A DNA stretch of 64,000 nucleotides from Shiella aurantiaca (lineage in GTDB: Bacteria; Bacteroidota; Bacteroidia; Cytophagales; Cyclobacteriaceae): assembly GCA_030412945.1 (NCBI GenBank), contig JAUHJS010000007.1:216127-280126 (forward strand). Reading direction: 5' to 3'. Below, piece after piece: positions 8,970-17,708 of the stretch. How positions within the stretch are numbered: position 1 is the stretch's first letter; every line of letters begins with the position of its first letter. Position numbers and translations under genes: made by a program. Under the pieces are notes generated by a model. The model ran no database searches. It was not told the origin of the DNA and was given only the letters and a program-made list of their open reading frames with translations.

Positions 8970-10724
8970 ATGTGCGGAATATTTGGCTTCACCAACTTTG
9001 AAAATCAAGACCTCCAAAGAGCACGTAAAGCTTTAAATTGTTTGGCACATCGTGGACCCGATCAGTGGGGAGATTACATCAGCCAAGGAGTATACATGGG
9101 GCATAGACGATTGAGTATTATTGATCTTTCAGAACAAGGAAAGCAACCTATGCGCAGTGAAGAACATGGTGTTGTTATTACTGTCAATGGTGAAATATAC
9201 AATTTTCGCTTATTACGTCAAGAGCTTGAGTTGAAATATCACTTCAAAAGTAATTCAGATTCTGAAGTTGTGCTACATGGTTATACCGAATGGGGTATTG
9301 ATGGACTTCTTGAAAGAATGGATGGTATGTATGCCATATCAATATTTGATACAAAAAGGAGACAATTGTTTTTGGTTAGGGATCGTGCAGGTATAAAGCC
9401 TTTGATTTTTTCAAATATGGATTCAAGGTATTTATGGGCATCAGAGCTAAAAGCCATTGTTGAATTTGTGGGAGAGGATAGTTTACAAATCGATAAAACA
9501 GCTATTTATGATTTTTATACTTATCAATACATTCCTACTCCAAAAACTTTATATCAAAATGTTTTTAAACTAGAGCCAGGACATTACCTTCAAATTGATA
9601 CAGAAAGCAATGCAATTGTTAAGAAAAAATACTGGGTTTTGCCAGAAATAACTGGATCAGATTCCATAGAAGAAGCTAGTGACAAGATTAAGTCCTTACT
9701 TGGTGAATCAGTAAAAGAACAATTCGTAAGCGATGTTCCAGTTGGATTATTCTTGAGTGGAGGGATGGATTCTAGTGCAGTAGTCGCACTTGCGTCAATG
9801 CAAAAAAGCGGTCTTTCAACCTTCAATATCGGTTTTGAGAATAACCCTAAGGACGAGTCCCCTTATGCCGAGTTAGTAGCTGCGCACTTTAAAACCAATC
9901 ATTTTAAGAAAGTATTGAATATTGAGGAAGCAAATTGGTTATATAAATCAATAAAGAATTGGTACGATGAGCCTTTTGGAGATCTCTCCTGTTTGCCTAC
10001 TTACCTCGTGTCTGAATTTGCCAAAAATCATGTTACCGTGGTTTTAACTGGCGATGGAGGTGATGAGCTTTTTGGTGGTTATAAATGGTATAAGGCCTTT
10101 TCATTCATTGAAAAATTCAACTTAAGAAAATTGAGAGTCCTAAAAAGACCCGTTTTGGCAATAATACGACTATTGCTAAGTGGAAACTTTAGGAATAAGA
10201 TAGTCTCGAGAGTTGAATGGTTGTTTTTATCGGAGATGGAATTATATACACGATTGATGGGTGGAAGACTTAAAAATGATATTGATAAAATACATCTTAA
10301 AAAGGAACTTTCTATTTCAGAAGATTATGATGACTACTGGTATTTTAGAAAATTCTACAGACCTGAAATGAGCATTTATCAAAGACTACGATATTTAGAT
10401 TTTCATACATACCTCCATGATGACATATTGACAAAGGTGGATAGGGTAAGTATGGCAGTTGCACTGGAATGTAGAGTACCCTTTCTTTCAAGGAAAATGA
10501 TGGAGTACATGTTTACATTACCGGATAAGACTATTTTACATGGTGGAGAATTAAAAGGAGCAATGAAATACGCTTTTAAAGATATACTTCCACAAGCGAT
10601 TATTAACCGTGATAAAGAGGGATTTAATTTGCCAATAAGTACTTGGGGAGGTGAACTGCGATCTGGGTTTAGGTCAAGGCAGGAGCGGATTTTGGCAGAA
10701 GTGTTTAAATTAATTCAGCACTGA
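8970..10724 (+). CDS. asnB: Asparagine synthase-type amidotransferase (copy 2, short C-terminus)
   Basis: A 584-residue class II amidotransferase starting MCGIFGF (Cys2 nucleophile), with AHRGPDQWGDY in the glutaminase domain and SGGMDSS plus GDGGDE in the synthase domain. Compared with the other two copies (633 and 627 aa) it ends about 45 residues early. It lacks the usual last helices with their conserved LW...F..W pattern, and the next gene begins 4 bp after its stop. The truncation may be old and tolerated or may reflect loss of function. Its role is presumably amidation of a sugar carboxylate or another acid built into the polysaccharide. Confidence 0.86.
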   Translation: MCGIFGFTNFENQDLQRARKALNCLAHRGPDQWGDYISQGVYMGHRRLSIIDLSEQGKQPMRSEEHGVVITVNGEIYNFRLLRQELELKYHFKSNSDSEVVLHGYTEWGIDGLLERMDGMYAISIFDTKRRQLFLVRDRAGIKPLIFSNMDSRYLWASELKAIVEFVGEDSLQIDKTAIYDFYTYQYIPTPKTLYQNVFKLEPGHYLQIDTESNAIVKKKYWVLPEITGSDSIEEASDKIKSLLGESVKEQFVSDVPVGLFLSGGMDSSAVVALASMQKSGLSTFNIGFENNPKDESPYAELVAAHFKTNHFKKVLNIEEANWLYKSIKNWYDEPFGDLSCLPTYLVSEFAKNHVTVVLTGDGGDELFGGYKWYKAFSFIEKFNLRKLRVLKRPVLAIIRLLLSGNFRNKIVSRVEWLFLSEMELYTRLMGGRLKNDIDKIHLKKELSISEDYDDYWYFRKFYRPEMSIYQRLRYLDFHTYLHDDILTKVDRVSMAVALECRVPFLSRKMMEYMFTLPDKTILHGGELKGAMKYAFKDILPQAIINRDKEGFNLPISTWGGELRSGFRSRQERILAEVFKLIQH

Positions 10725-10728
10725 AATT

Positions 10729-12612
10729 ATGTGCGGAATTGTTGGGGCTATATCTTCTGCTAATCATTCTTTAGACCTTTCCTCTTTGCATCGTATGCGC
10801 GATGCTATGGAAAAGCGTGGGCCGGATGCTTTTGGAGATTTTTTTTTAAGCAATTTCCTCTATTTGGGGCATAGGCGTTTATCCATCATTGATTTAGAAT
10901 CAGGGACTCAACCCATGCTGGCAGCAGATGGGAAAGTAGCTATTGTTTTCAATGGAGAGATTTATAATTTCAAACACATTCGAGCCAAGCTTCAAAAGGA
11001 GGGCGTACTATTTGCCACTCATAGCGATACAGAAGTAATAATACAAGCCTATTTGACGTGGGGCTTACATAGTTGTTTGGAGGCTTTGGAGGGAATGTTT
11101 GCCTTTGCCCTGTGGGATGAACGTGTGCAAAAAGTGTTTGTGGCAAGAGATCGCTATGGAGAGAAACCTCTTTATTATACCAAGAATCAACAAAGTTTTT
11201 TCTTCGCCTCCGAATTGAAAGCATTGAAAGATTTCTACTCCAAAGATGCCTTATCGGTTACTGCACTCAATCTTTTTTTTAGCCTTTCCTATATTCCCGC
11301 ACCACATACCATTTATGAAGGGGTATATAAACTACTCCCCGGGAACTATCTTGAAATAGACACGAATGGAGATTTTTATATCCGACCGTATTATTCACTC
11401 AAACAAGTAGTAGAAAATGCCCAAAGTCACCTCATTACCAACTATGAGCAGGCAAAAAAGGCGCTTAGGGATTTATTATTTACCTCGGTAGAGGAAAAAA
11501 TGATAGCGGATGTGCCACTGGGATCCTTTTTAAGTGGGGGGATAGATTCCAGTATTATTTCCGCTATCATGGCTAAGCTTTCACCAAAGCCAATCAAAAC
11601 CTTTTCTATTGGTTTTAAAGAAAAGGCCTATGATGAAAGCGAGCGAGCGGCTCTGGTGGCTTCCCATATCGGTTCAGACCATACCTTACATATCTTAGGG
11701 CATGAAGATCTTTTAGCCGTGGTAGATGATACCTTGGCCTATTTTGATGAACCTTTTGGCGATTCCTCGGCCATCCCTTCTATGATGGTGGCCAAAAAGG
11801 CAAAGGAAAAGGTAACCGTTGTGCTCACCGGAGATTGTGCTGATGAGTTATTTGGCGGCTATGAAAAGTATCTAGGGAAATATTATGCGGAAAAGTATGG
11901 GGATTATCCGTCAGCTTTACGGAAACTATTTGAGTGGGGTATTGGCCATGTTCCCCATACCAACCTAACAAATCATAGCCTAAGAAAAGTAAAAAAGGTA
12001 ATAGAGTCAGCTTCCCTATCTCCGCAAGCCCGCTATTTGCGCCTCGCTTCCCTAGGGTTTTCTCCTGAGGAGAAAAAGGAACTTTTGAAAGCAACATGGG
12101 AAATACCTGTTTCTGATACCATACTGAGTCATTTTTTGGCTGTTAACAAGGAAGATGAATTAACCCAAACCTTTTACAGCGATATTCAATTGGTATTGGA
12201 AGGAGATATGCTCACCAAAGTGGATAGGGCCTGTATGATAAATTCCCTTGAGGCGAGGGTCCCTTTTTTGGATTCGCGAATCGTGGACTTCTCTTTTCGG
12301 CTGCCCCATGAGTTTAAAATTCTAGGGAAGAATAAGAAGAGAATATTGAAAGACACCTTTGCTGATTTGTTACCTAAAGAAACTATGAGGTTTAGTAAGA
12401 AGGGTTTTGGCCTGCCCTTGCGTGTATGGTTTCAAAACGAGTTAAAGGAGGAGTTATATCGCCTCTTAGATGATAAATTAGTAAAGGAACAATCTCTCTT
12501 TAATTCTGATTACCTGAAAAGGTTACTAAAAGAGCATATGGAAAACAAAGAAAACCATGCTTCTAAACTCTGGCAATTGTATGTATTTCAGAAATGGTAT
12601 TATAAGCAATGA
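10729..12612 (+). CDS. asnB: Asparagine synthase-type amidotransferase (copy 3)
   Basis: A 627-residue class II amidotransferase. MCGIVGA gives Cys2; the glutaminase domain has KRGPDAFGD and GHRRLSIIDL; the synthase domain has SFLSGGIDSS near residue 265 and TGDCADELFGG, where a cysteine sits in the usual GDGGDE loop. The C-terminus is complete, ending LWQLYVFQKWY. This copy is closest to the general AsnB (glutamine-hydrolysing) pattern, so it could make asparagine. Its position within a glycan operon favours amidation of a sugar acid. It follows copy 2 by 4 bp and is followed by 66 bp before a GTG-started glycosyltransferase. Confidence 0.88.
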   Translation: MCGIVGAISSANHSLDLSSLHRMRDAMEKRGPDAFGDFFLSNFLYLGHRRLSIIDLESGTQPMLAADGKVAIVFNGEIYNFKHIRAKLQKEGVLFATHSDTEVIIQAYLTWGLHSCLEALEGMFAFALWDERVQKVFVARDRYGEKPLYYTKNQQSFFFASELKALKDFYSKDALSVTALNLFFSLSYIPAPHTIYEGVYKLLPGNYLEIDTNGDFYIRPYYSLKQVVENAQSHLITNYEQAKKALRDLLFTSVEEKMIADVPLGSFLSGGIDSSIISAIMAKLSPKPIKTFSIGFKEKAYDESERAALVASHIGSDHTLHILGHEDLLAVVDDTLAYFDEPFGDSSAIPSMMVAKKAKEKVTVVLTGDCADELFGGYEKYLGKYYAEKYGDYPSALRKLFEWGIGHVPHTNLTNHSLRKVKKVIESASLSPQARYLRLASLGFSPEEKKELLKATWEIPVSDTILSHFLAVNKEDELTQTFYSDIQLVLEGDMLTKVDRACMINSLEARVPFLDSRIVDFSFRLPHEFKILGKNKKRILKDTFADLLPKETMRFSKKGFGLPLRVWFQNELKEELYRLLDDKLVKEQSLFNSDYLKRLLKEHMENKENHASKLWQLYVFQKWYYKQ

Positions 12613-12678
12613 TATGCCAATGCTTTTTAATGAGGATTTTGTAAGTAGACAAATTAAGTTCAGTTCACTAAGACGATA

Positions 12679-13860
12679 GTGCGTAGTTTGAAACCTAAGA
12701 TCATTCGCATTACTACTGTCCCCATCAGTATGAATATCATCCTAAAAGGTCAATTGGGTTTTATGAATCAATTCTTTGAGGTGGTGGGGATTACCAGTCC
12801 GGATGAGAAACACTTTGTCGCCTGTGGGGAGCGGGAAGGAATTCGAATGATTCCCGTTCCTATGCAAAGAACTATATCCCCTTTGAAAGATTTAGTAGCT
12901 TTATGGCACTTATTCTGGATATTTAAAAGAGAAAAACCCAGCATTGTACATACGCATACACCTAAGGCAGGACTTTTAGGGTTGTTGGCAGCCAAATTGG
13001 CAAATGTACCTATCAAAATGCACACTGTGGGTGGGATGCCTTTAACAGAGGTCCATGGGGCAAAAAAGAAATTGCTGATACTTATGGAAGGGCTTACTTA
13101 TGCCTGTGCGGACAGGGTCTATCCTAATTCATTTGGCTTAAATGAAATTATCCTTAAGCACAAGTTGTGTAGTAAAGCAAAACTAAAGGTGCTGGCCAAT
13201 GGGAGTTCTAATGGAGTAAATACAGAATATTTTTCTCCATTCATTTATTCAGATACACCCCAGTATTTGGAGGGACTTAGGAACGTGTTAGGTATTGCAG
13301 CTGAGGATTTTGTATTTCTGTTTGTCGGAAGATTAGCGAAGGACAAAGGAATTGTAGAGTTGGTAGAGGCATTTAAGCGTGTTTACCAGGAACATACTCA
13401 TGCAAAGTTGTTATTAATTGGGCCTTATGAGCAAAGCAATTCTATTTTGCCTGAGAATACCAGAAATGAAATTAGCAATCATCCGGCTATCATGGCACCC
13501 GGTCGATTTGATGATGTAAGACCTTACTATGCTCTTAGTCAGGTATATGTTTTTCCCTCCTACAGAGAAGGCTTTCCCAATAGCTTAATGGAAGCAGGGG
13601 CTATGGGGCTTCCTATCATCGCTTCCGACATTAATGGTTGCAATGAGATTGTTGAACATAACAAGAATGGTTTACTCATTTCTCCTAAAAGTATAAATAG
13701 TTTATTTGATGCAATGATAGAATGTTTGGAAAATGAAGAGTTTTTGAAGCATCTAAAAGGCCAATCCCGAAAGTTTATTTTGGATAATTTTCGGAATAAA
13801 GTAGTATGGGATGAACTATATAAAGAGTATCAAACAAACCTAAAGCCCTTCAATCAGTGA
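12679..13860 (+). CDS. GT4-family glycosyltransferase
   Basis: A 393-residue GT4 enzyme. I keep the GTG at 12679 because the conserved first strand (PKIIRITTVPIS, residues 5-16) lies upstream of the first ATG at 12730. The N-terminal domain has IVHTHTPKAGLLG and MHTVGG; the C-terminal domain has FVGRLAKDKGIVELV and the donor signature YREGFPNSLMEAGAMGLPI. The KGQ...F...THTPKAG pattern is typical of transferases acting early on undecaprenyl-diphosphate-linked sugars, a family tendency rather than proof. Its end overlaps the second NodB-like gene by 4 bp (GTGA). Confidence 0.9.
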   Translation: MRSLKPKIIRITTVPISMNIILKGQLGFMNQFFEVVGITSPDEKHFVACGEREGIRMIPVPMQRTISPLKDLVALWHLFWIFKREKPSIVHTHTPKAGLLGLLAAKLANVPIKMHTVGGMPLTEVHGAKKKLLILMEGLTYACADRVYPNSFGLNEIILKHKLCSKAKLKVLANGSSNGVNTEYFSPFIYSDTPQYLEGLRNVLGIAAEDFVFLFVGRLAKDKGIVELVEAFKRVYQEHTHAKLLLIGPYEQSNSILPENTRNEISNHPAIMAPGRFDDVRPYYALSQVYVFPSYREGFPNSLMEAGAMGLPIIASDINGCNEIVEHNKNGLLISPKSINSLFDAMIECLENEEFLKHLKGQSRKFILDNFRNKVVWDELYKEYQTNLKPFNQ

Positions 13861-14978
13861 TTGATTATAAACAAAAGTTGTTCTCTACCCTTAAAAACTA
13901 CCTAGGCTGGTCAAGCCAAAGAAAGATAGTTGTTTTTTCGGTTGATGATTATGGTAATGTGCGTCTTGCTTCCACCGAGGCGCGCAAGAAGCTGATTAAG
14001 GCGGGGGCTGATTTAGATAAGAACCGTTTTGATACATATGATAGTTTAGAAACTGCTGAGGATTTATCCCTACTTTATGAGGTATTGAATTCAGTGAAGG
14101 ATGCCAAAGGGCGGTCAGCCAAATTTACCGCTTATGCTTTGTCGGCAAACATAGATTTTGAGAAAGTCTTACAGGAAAATGACGGCAGGTATTATTATGA
14201 AGTATTGCCCCAAACCTTTGCCAAGCTACCGGGATATGAAACAGTTTGGGATGTTTGGCAAGAAGGTGTTAAAAAAGGGTTTATCGAGCCTCAGTACCAC
14301 GGAAGGGAGCATCTTAATATTCAGTATTTTGAGAAGGCCTATGCCGTAAAGGATGCTATATTTCTAACCTGCTTGCAGGAGCGGTCTTGGTCGGGATTGC
14401 CCAGGCTTGGATTTAAACAGCTAGATTATGCCTCCGCGTTTGCCTACGAAACAGCCAAGGATATTCCCCAAGTTAGTAAACTGGCTTTGGAGGGGCTGAA
14501 GACCTTTAAAGAAGTATTTGGAACAGAAGCCAAAAGCTTTACTTCTCCCGGAGGGTATACCCATCATAAAGTAGAGCAAAATCTGATGCAAGGTGGAATT
14601 AGTTTTGTAGATACGGCATTTATAAAAAAAGAGCCTCAAGGAGATGGCGTCTTTTCTTATACCTTTAACCGCTCAGGTGTAAGAAATAAGGTAGGTCAGT
14701 TCAATTTGGTAAGAAATAGTGTGTTTGAACCCAGCCAAGCAGTTCATTACGATTGGGTAGACCAATGCATGGCGGAAATCGAAATGGCATTCAGGTTTGG
14801 GAAACCCGCAAATATTAGTTCACATCGGGTGAATTTTTGTGGTTTGATAGATCCCAACAACAGATCTCGGGGATTAAAAGACTTGGAAAGACTCTTAAAA
14901 GCAATAACAAAGAAATGGCCTGAGGTGGAATTTATTAGTGCAGGTGAATTAGGCGAATTAATTAAATCGGAGAGTTGA
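13857..14978 (+). CDS. Divergent NodB-fold (CE4-like) polysaccharide deacetylase-like protein, paralogue
   Basis: This 373-residue protein is a clear paralogue of the one at 2143-3246. Shared landmarks, in order, are the DD pair (D30-D31 in FSVDDYG), DTYDSLE, the PQYHGREHLN block with H148 and H152, and the late SSHRVNFCG. The motif 3 region reads SPGGYTHHKVEQ, so the Arg of the usual R-x-P is missing here while the first copy has PRYVW. GTG at 13857 is the only reasonable start (4 bp overlap with the GT4 gene). It presumably acts on a sugar of the same polysaccharide. Hydrolysis is not proven, since the family is far from characterised CE4 enzymes. Confidence 0.58.
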   Translation: MIDYKQKLFSTLKNYLGWSSQRKIVVFSVDDYGNVRLASTEARKKLIKAGADLDKNRFDTYDSLETAEDLSLLYEVLNSVKDAKGRSAKFTAYALSANIDFEKVLQENDGRYYYEVLPQTFAKLPGYETVWDVWQEGVKKGFIEPQYHGREHLNIQYFEKAYAVKDAIFLTCLQERSWSGLPRLGFKQLDYASAFAYETAKDIPQVSKLALEGLKTFKEVFGTEAKSFTSPGGYTHHKVEQNLMQGGISFVDTAFIKKEPQGDGVFSYTFNRSGVRNKVGQFNLVRNSVFEPSQAVHYDWVDQCMAEIEMAFRFGKPANISSHRVNFCGLIDPNNRSRGLKDLERLLKAITKKWPEVEFISAGELGELIKSES

Positions 14979-14979
14979 T

Positions 14980-15981
14980 ATGATGCGATTCATTTATATA
15001 GGGTATTACCTAAAGCAAATGAACTGGCCGCTGTTGCGCAAGTTTATTAGATATGTCTCAAAAACGTATAATAGAAGCTCCATTTCCTTAGTTTGGGCTA
15101 TGCTAGATCATGTAATACGATACAATATCTCTCTTCTTGAGTATTTCCAATTTCGTTTTTTTGAGAAAACACCTCACGAAAAAGAAGAGTGGGCAGGAAC
15201 GGGTTTTATGTATGAATATCAACTGAAAATGAACCCCAAGGCCGAACGGCATATCTTGGATGATAAACGCGTATTTGCTAAAAAATATAAGGAGTTTTTG
15301 GTACATCAGGTAGAAGATACCGAAAGCTTAAAGGCTCATCCTGATAAAGCGGAGCAGCTTTTGCATAATTCTTCTTGTAAAATTGTGCTCAAGGCCGCAG
15401 ACGGCAAATGTGGCGCTCAGGTATTGGTGAAAAAGGCCAATGAATATATCCCTCAATCGCTCATCCATTTCTTGGAAAATAGTGAATATGATTTGGTCGA
15501 AGCGTTTATAATTCAACATGAACGTTTACAATCTCTGAGCCCATCGGCTGTAAATACCATTCGGATTTTCACACAGCTCACTCATGAAAATAAAGTGGAA
15601 TTGCTTGGCTGTCGTTTGAGAATCTCGGTGAATTCGCCCGTAGATAATATGGCTGCCGGAAATATGGCCGCGCCCATTGATGAACAAACGGGAATAGTAT
15701 CCGGACCCGGAGTATATAGTGATATTACCAAGCCGGATGAGCATATACACCCCATAACAGGTGTGAAAATTGAAGGCTTTCAGGTGCCTTATTGGCAGGA
15801 AAGTGTGGCTATGGTGAAACGGGCTGCCTTAAAACATCCGCAAAACCGTTCTATTGGTTGGGATGTAGTGATTACTGATCAGGGTCCGGGATTGATTGAA
15901 GGAAACCATGATTGGTGTAAATTGCTTTGGCAACTGCCTGTGAAACGTGGACTGAAGGGCGAATTATTGAAGTATTCTTAA
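14980..15981 (+). CDS. Sugar-transfer-associated ATP-grasp protein
   Basis: This 333-residue protein has the ATP-grasp pattern of the family found in polysaccharide clusters (sugar-transfer-associated ATP-grasp). KIVLKAADGKCGAQVLV resembles the first Lys-bearing ATP strand and glycine loop, DLVEAFIIQHERLQSLSP is the family block that follows, and the C-terminal GWDVVITDQGPGLIEGNHDW carries the metal-binding E and N residues. ATP-grasp enzymes join a carboxylate to an amine, thiol or hydroxyl through an acyl-phosphate. Here the likely role is attaching an amino acid or other acid to a sugar. It follows the NodB-like gene with a 1 bp gap; tandem ATGs at 14980 and 14983 leave the start ambiguous by one codon. 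Confidence 0.75.
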   Translation: MMRFIYIGYYLKQMNWPLLRKFIRYVSKTYNRSSISLVWAMLDHVIRYNISLLEYFQFRFFEKTPHEKEEWAGTGFMYEYQLKMNPKAERHILDDKRVFAKKYKEFLVHQVEDTESLKAHPDKAEQLLHNSSCKIVLKAADGKCGAQVLVKKANEYIPQSLIHFLENSEYDLVEAFIIQHERLQSLSPSAVNTIRIFTQLTHENKVELLGCRLRISVNSPVDNMAAGNMAAPIDEQTGIVSGPGVYSDITKPDEHIHPITGVKIEGFQVPYWQESVAMVKRAALKHPQNRSIGWDVVITDQGPGLIEGNHDWCKLLWQLPVKRGLKGELLKYS

Positions 15982-16031
15982 TTTTATGACCGTTCTGTCC
16001 TTAGCCCTTCATTTGTACCGCTTGCCATTTT

Positions 16032-16637
16032 ATGTATAAACTCTATTTCAAACGCCCACTTGATATTTTATTGGCCATTTTGGTTCTTATCCTTACCAGT
16101 CCCTTTTTTCTTATTACCTGGGCACTTTTGACCTTGCAGAATGCAGGCAAGCCTTTCTTTTATCAGGAGCGCCCCGGATGGAAGCAGCAACCTTTTAAGA
16201 TTATCAAGTTTAAGACCATGAACGATAAGAAAGATGCTCAAGGGAACTTGCTACCCGATGTACAGCGTTTAACTGCTTTTGGGAAATACGTACGCAAATT
16301 ATCTTTGGATGAGCTACCTCAGCTTATCAATGTATTGAAAGGGGACATGAGCCTCATTGGCCCTCGGCCTTTATTATTCAAATACATCCCTCTATATTCT
16401 GTAGAACAGAATCGCAGACACGAGCTAAGACCGGGGATCACGGGTTGGGCTCAGGTAAATGGAAGGAACTCCATTAGTTGGACCAGAAAGTTTGAACTGG
16501 ATGTATTCTATGTAGATAACTGTAGTTTTATGTTAGATTTTAGAATCTTTTGGTTGACAATATTGAAAATCATAAAAAGAGAAGGAATCAATCAATCGGA
16601 GGCGAGGCCTATGCAGCCGTTTAATGGTTCAAATTAA
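16032..16637 (+). CDS. Initiating phosphosugar transferase, PglC/WcaJ catalytic-domain type
   Basis: The 201-residue protein is the short form of the bacterial sugar transferase (polyprenyl-phosphate glycosyl-1-phosphate transferase). It has one N-terminal re-entrant hydrophobic helix after KRPLDILLA, the FKTM strand, the catalytic Asp-Glu pair in LSLDELPQL, the GDMSLIGPRPL block, and RPGITGWAQVNGRN. It moves a sugar-1-phosphate from a UDP-sugar to undecaprenyl phosphate, the first committed step of glycan assembly. The length (about 200 aa, no extra membrane domain) matches PglC rather than WcaJ/WbaP. The neighbouring acyltransferase is of PglD type, so di-N-acetylbacillosamine-like sugars are a reasonable guess. 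Confidence 0.93.
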   Translation: MYKLYFKRPLDILLAILVLILTSPFFLITWALLTLQNAGKPFFYQERPGWKQQPFKIIKFKTMNDKKDAQGNLLPDVQRLTAFGKYVRKLSLDELPQLINVLKGDMSLIGPRPLLFKYIPLYSVEQNRRHELRPGITGWAQVNGRNSISWTRKFELDVFYVDNCSFMLDFRIFWLTILKIIKREGINQSEARPMQPFNGSN

Positions 16638-16639
16638 CT

Positions 16640-17266
16640 ATGAAAACTCCTTTGTACATACTAGGTGCTGGAAACGTAGGGGCATATCTCTGTTATAATA
16701 TCAAAGATTTTCCCGAATTTGAGGTTGTGGGGTTATTTGATGATGCGCCTGAAAAACAAGGTAAGATCCTTTATGGCTTCCCTGTTTTGGACACCATTAC
16801 CAATTGCAATAGCTATTTAAAAGATAATTCAGCTGTTGCCATTTGTATACATGCTCCACAGGTTAAGAAACGAATCTATCAGAAAATTAAAGGTTTATCA
16901 CTTATGTTTCCTAACTTCATCTCTCCTTATGCATGGGTTTCACCGAGCGTGAAGCTGGGAAAGGGGCTGATAATCTATCCTGGCGTTTCTATAAATTATG
17001 AATGTGTTTTAGGCGATTTTGTTAACATGAACATGAATTGCGCCATTGGTCATAATGTAACGGTAAATTCGTATGCAAGTCTGGCACCGGGAGTTAACTT
17101 GGGGGGATTTACTTGGGTAGGAGAGGGGGTAGATTTTGGTATTGGCGCATGTACCATTCAAAATATGCAGATTGGCGCTGACAGTACAGTCGGTGGTCAA
17201 GCTATGATTATTACTTCTTTCCCTGAAAATAGCAAGATTATTGGCGTTCCCGCCAAGGCCTTATAG
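16640..17266 (+). CDS. PglD/NeuD-type sugar N/O-acyltransferase
   Basis: A 208-residue two-domain protein. The N-terminal Rossmann-like domain has LYILGAGNVGAYL and GLFDD (UDP-sugar binding). The C-terminal left-handed beta-helix of hexapeptide repeats includes NYECVLGDFVNMNMNCAIGHNVTV, which contains the catalytic His of this family, and ends at the acetyl-CoA loop IIGVPAKAL. It should acetylate an amino sugar nucleotide, as PglD does for UDP-4-amino sugars. It starts 2 bp after the PglC-like gene and is the last gene before a strong terminator. A second PglD-like gene lies at 35658-36296; which acts on which sugar is open. Confidence 0.88.
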   Translation: MKTPLYILGAGNVGAYLCYNIKDFPEFEVVGLFDDAPEKQGKILYGFPVLDTITNCNSYLKDNSAVAICIHAPQVKKRIYQKIKGLSLMFPNFISPYAWVSPSVKLGKGLIIYPGVSINYECVLGDFVNMNMNCAIGHNVTVNSYASLAPGVNLGGFTWVGEGVDFGIGACTIQNMQIGADSTVGGQAMIITSFPENSKIIGVPAKAL

Positions 17267-17295
17267 TTGCTTTAGGCAATTTACTCCTCTAATCC

Positions 17296-17316
17296 AGCGC
17301 CTTCGGGCGCTTTTTT
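17296..17316 (+). terminator. Intrinsic terminator with UUCG tetraloop
   Basis: A perfect 6 bp stem AGCGCC/GGCGCT closes a TTCG tetraloop and runs into TTTTTT. It lies 30 bp after the stop of the PglD-like gene and ends the polysaccharide operon. Confidence 0.88.
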
Positions 17317-17355
17317 GTTTTATAAGCCTCTTACGAGCGGTAACCTTCCCCGTTT

Positions 17356-17490
17356 TTGAGACAGTTTAAAAGTATTAAATTTAAACTGCAAATTATGAAA
17401 CTAGCAAAAATCAACGAGTCTCAGATAGTGAAGCTGCTCCATGAGTATGAGGCAGGCAAATCTGTAGCCTTACCTATTTTCGGACAGTGA
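17356..17490 (+). pseudogene. IS3-family OrfA remnant with left end
   Basis: From the ATG at 17395 a 31-codon frame encodes a peptide with NESQIVKLLHEYEAGKSV, the start of an IS3-family OrfA (helix-turn-helix) protein, which then breaks into unrelated sequence and stops at 17490. The preceding 40 bp include GTTTAAAAGTA at 17364-17374, which recurs 36 bp before an ATGAAACGG start at the right edge of the window. This suggests both are left ends of related elements. Only about the first quarter of OrfA remains, so it is not functional. Confidence 0.7.
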
Positions 17491-17545
17491 TTAAATATAA
17501 TTAATTTTTCATTACCTCTTTGACAAGATCCTTTCCTAAGTACAA

Positions 17546-17620
17546 TCAGGGACTCAATCCATTCAATGCTTTGTGAGGATGATTCTGATTGTAATCTAGT
17601 TGCCATTCATACGTTATTGC
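17546..17620 (-). pseudogene. IS3-family OrfB (transposase) C-terminal remnant
   Basis: Read on the minus strand, the segment encodes WQLDYNQNHPHKALNGLSP followed by a stop. That is the end of the rve integrase domain of IS3-family OrfB proteins (the DYN..RPH..LG..TP block). The preceding codons run straight into the palindromic repeat at 17619, so only the last 25 or so codons remain. It is on the opposite strand to the OrfA remnant just upstream, so the two do not come from one simply deleted copy. Confidence 0.72.
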
Positions 17621-17676
17621 ATTCACGGAGTGAGGGGACTGCCACGTCAGCCTTTAGAGGCTTCCTCGCAGTTACG
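17619..17676. repeat. Partial palindromic repeat unit (right half)
   Basis: This is the right half of the repeat family seen at 19471-20201: GAGGGGACTGCC, then GTCAGCCTTTAGAGGCTTCCTCGCAG and a terminal TTACG. It abuts the OrfB remnant, so the junction may mark the insertion or deletion that truncated the transposase. Confidence 0.8.
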
Positions 17677-17708
17677 TAAAGCATGCGAAGCTCCCTCCGA
17701 AATATACC

